7,536 nucleotides of DNA from an uncultured Oscillospiraceae bacterium (GCA_902490145.1 CABUCT010000059.1:1-7536), one strand, 5' to 3'; positions 1 through 7,240 are shown, counted from the first letter of the stretch. Program-made: numbers and translations. The notes: a model not told the origin generated them from the letters alone.

Positions 1-1340
1 GCGGAAACTTAAAGGGAATTACCTCAAAGCTTCCTTATCTTGAAGAGTTGGGTGTGACCTGCATATACCTAAATCCGATTTTTGAAGCCCACTCGAATCA
101 CCGTTATAATACGGCCGATTATTTCAAAATTGACCCGATGCTGGGAGATGAAAATGATTTTAAGGAGCTTTGCAAAGCCGCGGCTGAACGCGGCATTCGC
201 ATTGTTCTTGACGGAGTTTTTTCCCACACGGGAGAAGACAGCATATATTTTAATAAAAACAATCGCTATAAAAGTGTGGGAGCGGCTCAAGACCGGCAGT
301 CGCCTTATTACAGCTGGTACACCTTTTCCCGCTACCCAGATCGATATAACGCATGGTGGGGCATAAAAAGCCTGCCCGAAGTGAACGAAGAAAATCCGGA
401 ATATCTTGAATTTATTACCGGAGAAAACGGTGTTGCCCGCTATTGGCTGAGACTAGGGGCGAGCGGCTGGCGTCTTGACGTTGCCGATGAGCTTCCCGAT
501 CTTTTTCTTGATCGGTTTAATTCGGCGGTGAAGAAAGAAAATCCGGAGGCCATTATCATTGGAGAAGTTTGGGAAGATGCTTCAAACAAAGAAAGCTATG
601 GTCATCGCCGAAGATATTTTCAAGGCGGTCAGCTCGATTCGGTCATGAACTATCCTTTTTATGAAGCGGTGCTTAAATTTTTACGCGGAGGGACCGCCGA
701 CAAGCTTATGGAGGCGGTTTGCGAGATTGTGGAAAACTATCCCCCTGAGGTAACGAAACTGCTCATGAATCATATGGGCACGCACGACACCGAACGTCTT
801 ATAACCGCACTTTGCGGTGAACGCCCGATGGGCAGAGGAAGAGAGTGGCAGTCGTGTCATCACATGAGTGAAGAAGAGTTTTTTAGGGGAAAAAAGTTTG
901 TAAGACTTGCGGCTGCCCTTCAATATACTCTTCCGGGAGTACCCTGCGTTTATTACGGTGATGAGCTTGGAGAGGAAGGATATTCCGACCCGTTCAACCG
1001 CGGTGTTTTTGATTTCGAAAAAGGGGATAAGGATCTTTGCGAATTTTATAAAATCATGGGCAAAATACGCCGGGATTTTAAAGAAGCTTTTTGCGGAGAA
1101 TTTGTTCCGGTTTTTGCCGAAGCGGGGCATATTGCATATATAAGAAAAAGCGAAAATATAAGCATACTTGTCGGAGTAAACCGTTGGTGCGACGAGGAAT
1201 CGTTCCCGCTGCAGGAGGGTTTTGAAAACTGCGAAATAATGTTTGGTCGGACGGATGAAAATCGTGTGTACATCCCACCTGAGGGAATTGCTTTATTGAT
1301 TAAGCTGAAGAGAATAGAAAACAATATGCCGAAAACTTGA
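1..1340 (+). CDS. GH13 alpha-amylase-type glycosidase, 3' part (neopullulanase / cyclomaltodextrinase group)
   Basis: This is the 3' part of a glycoside hydrolase family 13 enzyme that cleaves alpha-glucosidic bonds in maltodextrins, pullulan or cyclodextrins. The frame is open from position 3 and runs upstream of the first possible start (TTG at 48); the residues before it (GNLKGI...LPYLEELG) are typical barrel sequence, so the gene begins outside the window. Visible catalytic motifs are region I DGVFSH (210-227), the nucleophile Asp in GWRLDVADE (codon 477), the acid/base Glu in IIGEVWE (codon 564) and the HD pair in MGTHDTER (Asp codon 786). A region-V-like LPEVN (372-386) resembles the MPKLN motif of the neopullulanase subfamily. 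The end of the barrel (VPCVYYGDELG) and a short C-terminal beta domain are complete. Any N-terminal CBM34 domain or signal peptide lies outside, so location and exact substrate are unknown. There is no U-tract terminator directly after the stop. The family call is firm; the specificity is not. Confidence 0.93.
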   Translation, partial: GNLKGITSKLPYLEELGVTCIYLNPIFEAHSNHRYNTADYFKIDPMLGDENDFKELCKAAAERGIRIVLDGVFSHTGEDSIYFNKNNRYKSVGAAQDRQSPYYSWYTFSRYPDRYNAWWGIKSLPEVNEENPEYLEFITGENGVARYWLRLGASGWRLDVADELPDLFLDRFNSAVKKENPEAIIIGEVWEDASNKESYGHRRRYFQGGQLDSVMNYPFYEAVLKFLRGGTADKLMEAVCEIVENYPPEVTKLLMNHMGTHDTERLITALCGERPMGRGREWQSCHHMSEEEFFRGKKFVRLAAALQYTLPGVPCVYYGDELGEEGYSDPFNRGVFDFEKGDKDLCEFYKIMGKIRRDFKEAFCGEFVPVFAEAGHIAYIRKSENISILVGVNRWCDEESFPLQEGFENCEIMFGRTDENRVYIPPEGIALLIKLKRIENNMPKT

Positions 1341-1347
1341 AACGGCA

Positions 1348-1366
1348 GTCGGGCTTACCGCCCGAC
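1348..1366 (+). other. GC-rich hairpin just after the GH13 stop
   Basis: A perfect 7-bp stem (GTCGGGC / GCCCGAC) with a 5-nt loop starts 8 nt after the GH13 stop codon. No run of T follows, so it is not a standard intrinsic terminator. It may stabilise the 3' end of the GH13 message or take part in Rho-dependent or processed termination. That role is inferred from position only. Confidence 0.4.
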
Positions 1367-1372
1367 AATGGT

Positions 1373-1457
1373 GTTAAGCCCAACAACGGTGAAAACATAA
1401 AAAGCCGCCGCAGCTTAAAGTTCCCGGCATGTTGTGTTTGGCTTCCCTCAGCTTAAC
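1373..1457. repeat. Imperfect inverted repeat between GH13 and the secA promoter
   Basis: GTTAAGC (1373-1379) is matched exactly by GCTTAAC (1451-1457). Inside, AAGCC (1376-1380) matches GGCTT (1440-1444) and ACAAC (1383-1387) matches GTTGT (1431-1435). The left arm therefore has two alternative partners. No coding sequence or U-tract is associated with it. It could be a leftover repeat, an RNA structure at the end of the GH13 message, or chance. Confidence 0.35.
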
Positions 1458-1569
1458 ATCTTGTGAGTGAGTTACAAAAAATTCCTTGAAATACAAATAA
1501 TATTATAGTATAATGCCTTATATGTAAAGAAATTTAAACCCGATATGCTTCAAACTGCCTAAGCTGAGG
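1446..1569. repeat. 10-bp inverted repeat pair flanking the secA promoter
   Basis: CCTCAGCTTA (1446-1455) and its exact reverse complement TAAGCTGAGG (1560-1569) lie on either side of the promoter, with centres 114 bp apart. The right copy contains most of the Shine-Dalgarno of the small leader frame. The left copy lies upstream of the promoter, so it is present only in read-through RNA from the GH13 gene or acts as DNA. Candidate roles are paired operator half-sites or read-through-dependent masking of that Shine-Dalgarno; both are inferences. Confidence 0.35.
1486..1514 (+). promoter_or_regulatory. Sigma-A-type promoter of secA
   Basis: The -35 box TTGAAA (1486-1491) and a perfect -10 box TATAAT (1509-1514) are separated by the ideal 17 nt, in an AT-rich stretch. 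Transcription would start near 1521, giving a leader of about 215 nt before secA. The promoter shows that secA has its own transcription start and does not depend on the GH13 gene. Confidence 0.85.
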
Positions 1570-1738
1570 AAAAATGGTGAATGAAAAACGTACTGTGTCG
1601 TTTTTCGATGAGGTGTTTGCAAAAAGTATATGTATTTATCATGTCGGGGCAATTAACGCATCAAAACACCTTGCATCACCTGAATTATATTGGAATACAC
1701 TTTAAATTGATGCCCGAAGGGCTGAATGGAGACAAACA
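1521..1738 (+). promoter_or_regulatory. Long structured 5' leader of secA
   Basis: The predicted secA leader is unusually long and contains several stems. GAAAAACG/CGTTTTTC (1583-1590 with 1599-1606) is a perfect 8-bp hairpin. GATG-AGGTGTTT (1607-1618) pairs with AAACACCT-TG-CATC (1664-1677) through 12 bp with a 2-nt bulge. GGTGA (1576-1580) can pair with TCACC (1676-1680), competing with the outer part of that stem. GCCC-GAA-GGGC (1712-1722) is a triloop hairpin ending 5 nt before the secA Shine-Dalgarno GGAGA (1728-1732). I do not recognise a known riboswitch class, and no U-tract suggests attenuation by termination. Control, if any, would more likely act at translation or RNA stability. 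The stems overlap the small reading frame at 1574-1705, so translating it would unfold them. Confidence 0.5.
1574..1705 (+). CDS. Candidate 43-residue leader peptide upstream of secA
   Basis: An ATG at 1574 opens a 43-codon frame ending with TAA at 1703-1705, 33 nt before the secA start. The Shine-Dalgarno GAGGA (1566-1570) lies 3 nt before the ATG and 6 nt before an in-frame GTG (1577), so either could be the start. Codons resemble those of the neighbours (CGT, CTT, GCA, GAA), and the peptide has a protein-like composition, with FFDEVF at residues 10-15, a short apolar stretch ICIYHVGAI at 19-27 and ELYW at 37-40. It has no signal peptide, no membrane segment and no arrest motif I recognise (neither SecM-like nor RAPP-like). 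It matches no family I know. Its placement in the secA leader suggests a regulatory upstream frame whose translation changes the leader's folding. It could also be a chance frame in a structured RNA. Confidence 0.4.
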   Translation: MVNEKRTVSFFDEVFAKSICIYHVGAINASKHLASPELYWNTL

Positions 1739-4477
1739 ATGAATATACTGGCCGCTTTATTTGGAAATTACAGCAAGCGTGAGCTTAAAAAAGTCACACC
1801 GATAATGCAAAAGGTTCTTGATCTTGAACCAAAATATGAAGAGATGTCTGATGAAGAGCTAAAGGCTCAGACCGAAATATTAAAAGGCCGCCTTTCAAAG
1901 GGCGAAACCCTTGACGATATTTTGCCCGACGCTTTTGCGGTTTGCCGTGAAGCTGCGTGGAGAGTGCTTGAAATGAAACATTTCCCCGTTCAGATAATCG
2001 GCGGAATCGTGCTGCATCAGGGACGTATAAGCGAAATGAAAACAGGCGAAGGAAAGACTCTTGTTGCAACTCTTCCAGCATATCTGAACGCCCTTTCCGG
2101 AAAAGGCGTCCACATCGTCACGGTCAACGATTATCTTGCCCGCCGCGACTCCGAATGGATGGGAAAGGTTTATCGTTTTTTGGGACTAAAAGTCGGGTTG
2201 ATTGTTCACGGTCTTGATAACGACGAAAGAAGAGCTGCGTATAATGCAGATATAACTTATGGAACCAACAACGAAATGGGGTTTGATTATCTGCGTGACA
2301 ATATGGTGGTGCATATTCAGGACAAGGTTCAAAGAGGTCACAACTACGCTATCGTCGACGAGGTCGACTCGATTCTTATAGACGAGGCAAGAACCCCGCT
2401 TATTATTTCGGGTCAGGGTGAAAAATCAAGTGATCTTTACGAACGAGCAAATAAATTTGCACGCTCGCTTACAATGAACAAAGTCAAAGAACTTGACAGC
2501 AAGCAAGACGCTGACGAGCTTTATGACGGTGACTATATTGTTGACGAAAAGGCAAAGACCGCAACCCTCACCCCTGAGGGAATTAAAAAAGCAGAAAGAG
2601 CTTTCGGAGTGGACAATCTTTCAGATCCCGAAAATAACACTCTGCTTCACCATATAAATCTTGCTATCCGTGCTTATGGCATTATGAAGCGTGATGTGGA
2701 TTATGTTGTGAAGGACGGAGAGGTTATAATTGTTGACGAATTCACCGGCCGTCTTATGTTCGGCCGTCGGTACAACGAAGGACTTCACCAGGCGATAGAA
2801 GCCAAAGAAGGTGTTAAGGTTGAACATGAATCCAAAACTCTTGCAACCATCACTTTCCAAAATTATTTCCGTCTTTATAAAAAGCTTTCGGGAATGACCG
2901 GAACGGCTTTGACCGAGCAGGAAGAGTTCAACAGTATCTATAATCTTGATATTATCGAGATTCCAACCAACAAACCCATGATAAGAAACGATATGGTCGA
3001 TTCGGTGTATAAAACCGAACAGGGTAAGTTCAAAGCTGTTATTGAACAGATCAAAGAAGCTCATGAAAAAGGTCAGCCGGTGCTTGTCGGAACTATCTCG
3101 ATCGAAAAATCCGAAATGCTCAGTTCAATGCTCAAAAAGCAGGGAATCGAACACGCCGTTCTGAATGCAAAGCATCACGAAAAAGAAGCACAGATAATTG
3201 CTCAGGCAGGGAAACTCGGTGCGGTAACGATCGCAACCAACATGGCGGGACGCGGAACCGATATTATGCTTGGCGGAAACGCAGAATATCTTGCCAAGGC
3301 AGATATGAGAAAAATGAAATATGACGAGGAACAGATAAACAGTGCCACAAGCTATTTTGACACTGATGACAAAGAAATTTTAGAGCTTCGCCGTATATAT
3401 AATGAACTGCTTGAAAAACATAAAGAAGAAATCGCTCCCGAGGCCGAAAAGGTAAGAGAAGCAGGCGGTCTTTTCATAATCGGTACTGAGCGTCACGATT
3501 CCCGCCGTATCGACAACCAGCTCCGCGGTCGTGCAGGACGTCAGGGCGATCCGGGAGCCAGCCGTTTCTTTATTTCAACCGAAGATGACCTCATGCGTCT
3601 GTTTGGCGGAGACAGATGGACAAATATTTCTGCGTTTAAAGACGATATGCCGCTTGACAGCAAGCTGCTTTCAAACGTTATTGAGAATGCTCAAAGCAAG
3701 GTTGAGGCTCGAAATTTTGCCGCACGTAAAAACACTCTTGAATTTGATGATGTAATGAATCAGCAGAGAAATAAGATTTATACTCAGCGTGACGAGGTGC
3801 TTGGCGGCGAAAATCTTAAGCCGTCGATCCTCAGAATGGTGGATAATGCCATAACTAATGCGTGCGACATATTCCTTGCTGATCCGAAAGTTCATGATCA
3901 TTGGAATCTTCAAGGTCTCCGTGATCATTTCATTGGCTGGCTCACAACTCCTGATGATTTTAAATTTACACCCGAAGAGCTTGGATCTACTTCTAAAGAG
4001 GAAATTGCTCAACAGCTTATTGAAAGAGCACATGAGCTTTATGAAACAAGAGAAAAGGGATTCGGATCGGATCTTATGCGTGAGATTGAACGAATGGTGC
4101 TTCTCAGAACCGTTGACACTCATTGGATGGATCATATTGACGCCATGGATGAGCTGAGAAACGGTATTCATTTGCGTGCATATGCTCAGCATGATCCAAT
4201 CGTTGAATTCCGTAATGAGAGCTATGATATGTTTAACCAGATGAGCGAATCAATCTGTGAAGAAACTGCCAAGATGATTCTTACCGTACGCATAAAACGT
4301 CAGGAAGACGTCAAGCGTGAACAGGTTGCCAAGGTCACATCCGAAAACGTGGGCGGAGGAGACAGCAAAGGTAAAACTGTGGTAAAAACCAAATCTCAAA
4401 AAATCGGACGAAACGATCCCTGCCCTTGCGGCAGCGGAAAAAAATATAAAAAGTGTTGCGGAAAAGATGAAGATTAA
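1739..4477 (+). CDS. secA: Protein translocase ATPase SecA
   Basis: SecA is the ATPase motor that pushes unfolded secretory proteins through the SecYEG channel at the cytoplasmic membrane. The 912-residue product shows every landmark: Walker A GEGKT (residues 103-107), the DEVD box (207-210), EARTPLIISG just after it, GMTGTALTE before the second nucleotide-binding fold, ATNMAGRGTD (499-508) and the arginine-finger region QLRGRAGRQ (594-602). The helical scaffold and wing follow. The C-terminal tail ends in a zinc site CPC(8 residues)CC at Cys895, 897, 906 and 907, which in other bacteria binds SecB or ribosomes. The protein is longer than B. subtilis SecA (about 841), partly through a charged insertion around residues 515-565. 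The start is ATG 1739 with GGAGA 6 nt upstream. It has its own promoter and a long leader. The next gene begins 69 nt downstream without a clear terminator. Identification is secure. Confidence 0.99.
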   Translation: MNILAALFGNYSKRELKKVTPIMQKVLDLEPKYEEMSDEELKAQTEILKGRLSKGETLDDILPDAFAVCREAAWRVLEMKHFPVQIIGGIVLHQGRISEMKTGEGKTLVATLPAYLNALSGKGVHIVTVNDYLARRDSEWMGKVYRFLGLKVGLIVHGLDNDERRAAYNADITYGTNNEMGFDYLRDNMVVHIQDKVQRGHNYAIVDEVDSILIDEARTPLIISGQGEKSSDLYERANKFARSLTMNKVKELDSKQDADELYDGDYIVDEKAKTATLTPEGIKKAERAFGVDNLSDPENNTLLHHINLAIRAYGIMKRDVDYVVKDGEVIIVDEFTGRLMFGRRYNEGLHQAIEAKEGVKVEHESKTLATITFQNYFRLYKKLSGMTGTALTEQEEFNSIYNLDIIEIPTNKPMIRNDMVDSVYKTEQGKFKAVIEQIKEAHEKGQPVLVGTISIEKSEMLSSMLKKQGIEHAVLNAKHHEKEAQIIAQAGKLGAVTIATNMAGRGTDIMLGGNAEYLAKADMRKMKYDEEQINSATSYFDTDDKEILELRRIYNELLEKHKEEIAPEAEKVREAGGLFIIGTERHDSRRIDNQLRGRAGRQGDPGASRFFISTEDDLMRLFGGDRWTNISAFKDDMPLDSKLLSNVIENAQSKVEARNFAARKNTLEFDDVMNQQRNKIYTQRDEVLGGENLKPSILRMVDNAITNACDIFLADPKVHDHWNLQGLRDHFIGWLTTPDDFKFTPEELGSTSKEEIAQQLIERAHELYETREKGFGSDLMREIERMVLLRTVDTHWMDHIDAMDELRNGIHLRAYAQHDPIVEFRNESYDMFNQMSESICEETAKMILTVRIKRQEDVKREQVAKVTSENVGGGDSKGKTVVKTKSQKIGRNDPCPCGSGKKYKKCCGKDED

Positions 4478-4546
4478 TTATAAGAATTCTGCCGCATAAA
4501 ATATCTTTAAAAACAGATTTTTATTATTTATAAGGAGATATAGAAA

Positions 4547-5920
4547 ATGGACTCTGACCCGGACAATTTGATTATGAAACTTTTGCTTTTGCTGCTGCTT
4601 GTGTTGATAAACGCCTTCTTTGCCATGAGCGAAATTGCTGTTATTTCTCTTAACGATGCAAAAATTGCCAAAATGGCTGAGGAGGGAAATAAAAAAGCCA
4701 AAAAGATAATCAAGCTTACCGAAAATTCAGCTGCATTTTTGTCAACCATTCAAATCGGAGTTACGCTTGCCGGATTCCTGACTTCTGCTTCGGCCTCGCA
4801 AACCTTTGTTGACCGCTTCGGAGCGGTGCTTGCGGATTGGCTCGGAACTTTCGGAAAGAATAACGCCGGACTTATAAACGGAATTTCACTCGTGGTGGTA
4901 ACCGTCATCATGTCATATTTTTCGCTTGTGTTGGGCGAGCTTGTGCCAAAGCGTCTTGCCATCCACAACCCTGAAAAAGTTTCGTTTGCAGTGGTGGAAA
5001 TCCTCCTTTTTGTTAAAAAGATAATGAAGCCGTTTATCGCTGTTCTTTCGGTGTCAACAAATCTTTTGGTTCGTCTTTGCGGGATCGACCCTAACAGCGA
5101 GCCCGAAAATGTCACCGAAGAAGAAATTCGCATGATGGTTGATGTGGGCGAAGAAAAGGGCGTTATTGAAGAAAGTCAAAAGGAAATGATAAACAATATT
5201 TTCGAGTTTGATGACATAAGCGTTCAGGAAATAATGACCCACCGAACCGATGTGGTGGCAGTAGAAACCACCGACAGCCTAAGCGATACGGTAAAGCTCG
5301 CTGTGGAAGAAGGATTTTCCCGTATTCCCGTTTATGAGGATGATCTTGACAATATTGTGGGCATTATTTATGTAAAGGATATGCTTCCGTTTGTGTGTCA
5401 GAACATCCCTGAATCTGCAACTGTAACCGATAAGATCAGAAAGACCTATTATGTTCCCGAATCAAAGAAATGCGGTGCATTGTTTACCGAAATGACCGAA
5501 AAACACATTCAGATGGCGGTCGTTGTTGATGAATACGGGGGAACAGCCGGAATTGTCACCATGGAAGATCTTATCGAGACTATCGTCGGCAATATTCAGG
5601 ATGAATACGATAACGAAGAAGAGGATATCGAACAGCTTTCCGAAAACGTTTTCACAATCGACGGCGTAACTGATTTAGATGAAGTTTCCGAAATATTGGG
5701 GCGAAAGCTCCCTGAGGGTGATTACGACACTTTAGGAGGAATGATAATGTCGATGCTCGGTTATATTCCGACCGAAGATGATCATCCGACCGTGGAAGCG
5801 GCGTATACATTGTTCACAGTTGAGAGTGTGGAGGAACGCCGCATTGATAAGGTCCGTGTGGAAAAACACCCAATCCCCGAAGCGGAACAGGATCATGACG
5901 AAAAGACCGAAGACGATTGA
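4547..5920 (+). CDS. CNNM/CorC-family (hemolysin-like) membrane protein with CBS pair
   Basis: The 457-residue product is a CNNM/CorC-type membrane protein, a family linked to Mg2+ export or homeostasis; the old name hemolysin is misleading. An N-terminal DUF21/CNNM membrane domain spans about residues 8-190, with a first helix at 9-33 ending in the conserved AMSE (26-29), an IQIGVTLAGF helix (68-77) and the signature GELVPK (130-135). A CBS pair follows (about 222-345), starting at the MTHRTD motif (230-235) and containing EYGGTAGIVTMEDL (329-342). A CorC_HlyC domain occupies about 360-440, and the tail is acidic and probably disordered. The length is normal for the full-length class. ATG 4547 is preceded by AAGGAG (4532-4537), 9 nt away. 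The gene lies 69 nt after secA and ends in a strong terminator, so it is probably the last gene of a secA transcript. Substrate ion and direction of transport cannot be read from the sequence. Confidence 0.93.
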   Translation: MDSDPDNLIMKLLLLLLLVLINAFFAMSEIAVISLNDAKIAKMAEEGNKKAKKIIKLTENSAAFLSTIQIGVTLAGFLTSASASQTFVDRFGAVLADWLGTFGKNNAGLINGISLVVVTVIMSYFSLVLGELVPKRLAIHNPEKVSFAVVEILLFVKKIMKPFIAVLSVSTNLLVRLCGIDPNSEPENVTEEEIRMMVDVGEEKGVIEESQKEMINNIFEFDDISVQEIMTHRTDVVAVETTDSLSDTVKLAVEEGFSRIPVYEDDLDNIVGIIYVKDMLPFVCQNIPESATVTDKIRKTYYVPESKKCGALFTEMTEKHIQMAVVVDEYGGTAGIVTMEDLIETIVGNIQDEYDNEEEDIEQLSENVFTIDGVTDLDEVSEILGRKLPEGDYDTLGGMIMSMLGYIPTEDDHPTVEAAYTLFTVESVEERRIDKVRVEKHPIPEAEQDHDEKTEDD

Positions 5921-5932
5921 TAAAAGTTGAAT

Positions 5933-5966
5933 AAAAAAAGAGGGATTATATGATCCCTCTTTTTTT
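5933..5966 (+). terminator. Strong intrinsic terminator after the CorC-family gene, likely bidirectional
   Basis: Seven A residues (5933-5939) and GAGGGAT (5940-5946) pair perfectly with ATCCCTC (5953-5959) and seven T residues (5960-5966) around a 6-nt loop, giving a 14-bp symmetric stem. The A-tract and T-tract on either side allow it to work in both directions, which fits the convergent gene to its right. It starts 12 nt after the CDS stop. Confidence 0.93.
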
Positions 5967-6049
5967 ATTGTTACACAAATCTTCGAGTTTAAATCACTTG
6001 AAAATGTTGGATGATAAATGTCATTATTTTTGCTGTATTACCTAGCGAT

Positions 6050-6088
6050 AAAAATCCGACTTCGTTTTAAAAGCGAAATCGGATTTGT
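6050..6088 (-). terminator. Intrinsic terminator of the minus-strand acyltransferase gene
   Basis: Positions 6052-6064 pair with 6074-6086 over 13 positions around a 9-nt loop. On the plus strand one pair is a C-A mismatch (6060/6078). In minus-strand RNA the same pair is G-U, so the stem is unbroken. In the minus direction the stem is followed by a U-run (the complement of 6050-6054). It lies about 60 nt beyond the acyltransferase stop codon. On the plus strand only a broken TTTGTTTT follows. Both points assign it mainly to the minus strand. Confidence 0.8.
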
Positions 6089-6146
6089 TTTAACTCACAT
6101 TTTGGCAGCTGAAAAAGTGATTTTGATCATACACATGTTGCAGGGC

Positions 6147-7184
6147 TTATTTTATTCGACGTTTAGAGAAAACCCTGTCGCTCACAAAATGATATAATTC
6201 GCACAGTCCAAGGGTTACGATTAATTCAAGACACCAAAAAACTACTTTGTGTGAAGACATGTCTATTGATAAAAGTCCTGTGATCCAACTCGTGTATTTA
6301 ACCACAACCTGATGCAGCATATAAAATGTAAAGCTTATATAGCTTAAATGTTTCACTATTTTTATTTTTGAAACAGTAGTTATAATCCCGTCCGCGAATG
6401 TCACCGAGTATAACAAAAAGAATTCAAAAAATATAAAGATAGCGTCATAACGACCAAACTCTATGCGGTTTATCTGGAATGCAAGGAAAAATGCCACAAG
6501 CCCGAACAACTGAATAAAAGAGCTTTTCTTTTCCTTACCGTATTCCATATATATAACGCCAAAAAGCATGCCCGAAAAATATTCAAGAAACCTGTATGCG
6601 GGGAGTACATTTGTGTAATAAATATTCATTACGCCGATGTAATGCTTATAATATGCAAAATAGATAAACCTAACAGCAATTACGCAAAGGAGTAGCCAGA
6701 TAGCTTGATTTTTGATTTTCTTTATAAACTTCAGAGTCACCGGAGTCATTAGATAACAAAACATCAGCACAGATAAAAACCAGGTTACTCCATTGAATGA
6801 AAAAATATAATCTTCTTTTGGTATCCAGCTTTGTAAAAGCGAAAGATTTGCAACGCTTGTTTTTATAAGCAGCTTGTAATCTCCTGCACCTCCGGTTTGG
6901 AGGGTCAGAAAAAGGCACAATAAATATGTTATGAGATGCAAAGGATAAACTTTTTTCAGTTTTTTAAACAAAAAATCTTTTGTTTTAAGCTCAGTACGTT
7001 CAAAATAATTGAGTGCCGATAAAAAACCGGATACTATAAAAAACAGCTCAAGGGCATATCCGGTTAAACTGCCAAAGAAATTGTTCATTCTGTTCGGCAG
7101 GAAATAGGCTGTATGACACAGAAACACAGTAAAAATAAGGCCTATTCTCACCAAATCCAAGCTGTCAACTCTTCTTTTTGTCAT
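6147..7184 (-). CDS. Acyltransferase-3 family integral membrane protein
   Basis: The 345-residue product belongs to the acyltransferase-3 family (PF01757-type; OafA/WecH-like), membrane enzymes that move acyl groups, often acetyl, onto sugars, cell-wall polymers or lipids. The N-terminal RRVDSLDLVR leads into helix 1, which carries the conserved His24 (FLCHTAYF). ELFFIVSGFL (46-55) follows, then a basic loop KKLKKVYPLHL and about eight more hydrophobic segments, ending in a basic tail KRRIK. There is no SGNH domain, so it is the short, membrane-only type. ATG 7184 is chosen because GGAGG (7191-7195) lies exactly 6 nt upstream. An in-frame GTG at 7220 would lie upstream of the predicted transcript start. 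Three 60-base stretches I counted average about 36% GC, against roughly 43-51% in stretches counted from secA and the GH13 gene, hinting at an accessory or acquired gene. No glycan biosynthesis genes adjoin it, so the acceptor is unknown. Confidence 0.88.
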   Translation of the reverse strand: MTKRRVDSLDLVRIGLIFTVFLCHTAYFLPNRMNNFFGSLTGYALELFFIVSGFLSALNYFERTELKTKDFLFKKLKKVYPLHLITYLLCLFLTLQTGGAGDYKLLIKTSVANLSLLQSWIPKEDYIFSFNGVTWFLSVLMFCYLMTPVTLKFIKKIKNQAIWLLLCVIAVRFIYFAYYKHYIGVMNIYYTNVLPAYRFLEYFSGMLFGVIYMEYGKEKKSSFIQLFGLVAFFLAFQINRIEFGRYDAIFIFFEFFLLYSVTFADGIITTVSKIKIVKHLSYISFTFYMLHQVVVKYTSWITGLLSIDMSSHKVVFWCLELIVTLGLCELYHFVSDRVFSKRRIK

Positions 7185-7211
7185 TTTATTCCTCCAAAGA
7201 AATTTGTGTAT

Positions 7212-7240
7212 ATAATACACGAAACAGAATCAATTTGCAA
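7212..7240 (-). promoter_or_regulatory. Promoter of the acyltransferase gene
   Basis: Read on the minus strand, TTGCAA (7240-7235) and TATTAT (7217-7212) are separated by 17 nt and match the sigma-A consensus at 4/6 and 5/6. Transcription would start near 7205, leaving a short leader of about 20 nt that carries the GGAGG site. No operator-like dyad is evident beside it. Confidence 0.65.

Noticed and set aside
48..50. TTG as the start codon of the GH13 gene
   Set aside because: The frame is open upstream to the window edge and the upstream residues are conserved barrel sequence, so this Leu is internal and the gene is simply cut by the window.
681..1130. 149-codon minus-strand frame opposite the GH13 gene, and similar long frames opposite secA
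   Set aside because: They are antisense shadows of well-conserved coding sequence and contain no recognisable protein motifs.
4456..4484. Possible promoter for the CorC-family gene (TTGCGG, 17 nt, TATAAG)
   Set aside because: The -35 box matches only 3 of 6 positions and lies within the secA zinc-tail codons. It is too weak to call without a mapped start.
4498..4522. AT-rich bulged hairpin followed by T residues between secA and the CorC-family gene
   Set aside because: The stem is about eight A-T-dominated pairs with a bulge, too unstable to be a believable terminator.
7185..7220. 12-residue N-terminal extension of the acyltransferase from GTG 7220
   Set aside because: The ATG at 7184 has GGAGG exactly 6 nt upstream, and the GTG lies in the predicted promoter, upstream of the likely transcription start.
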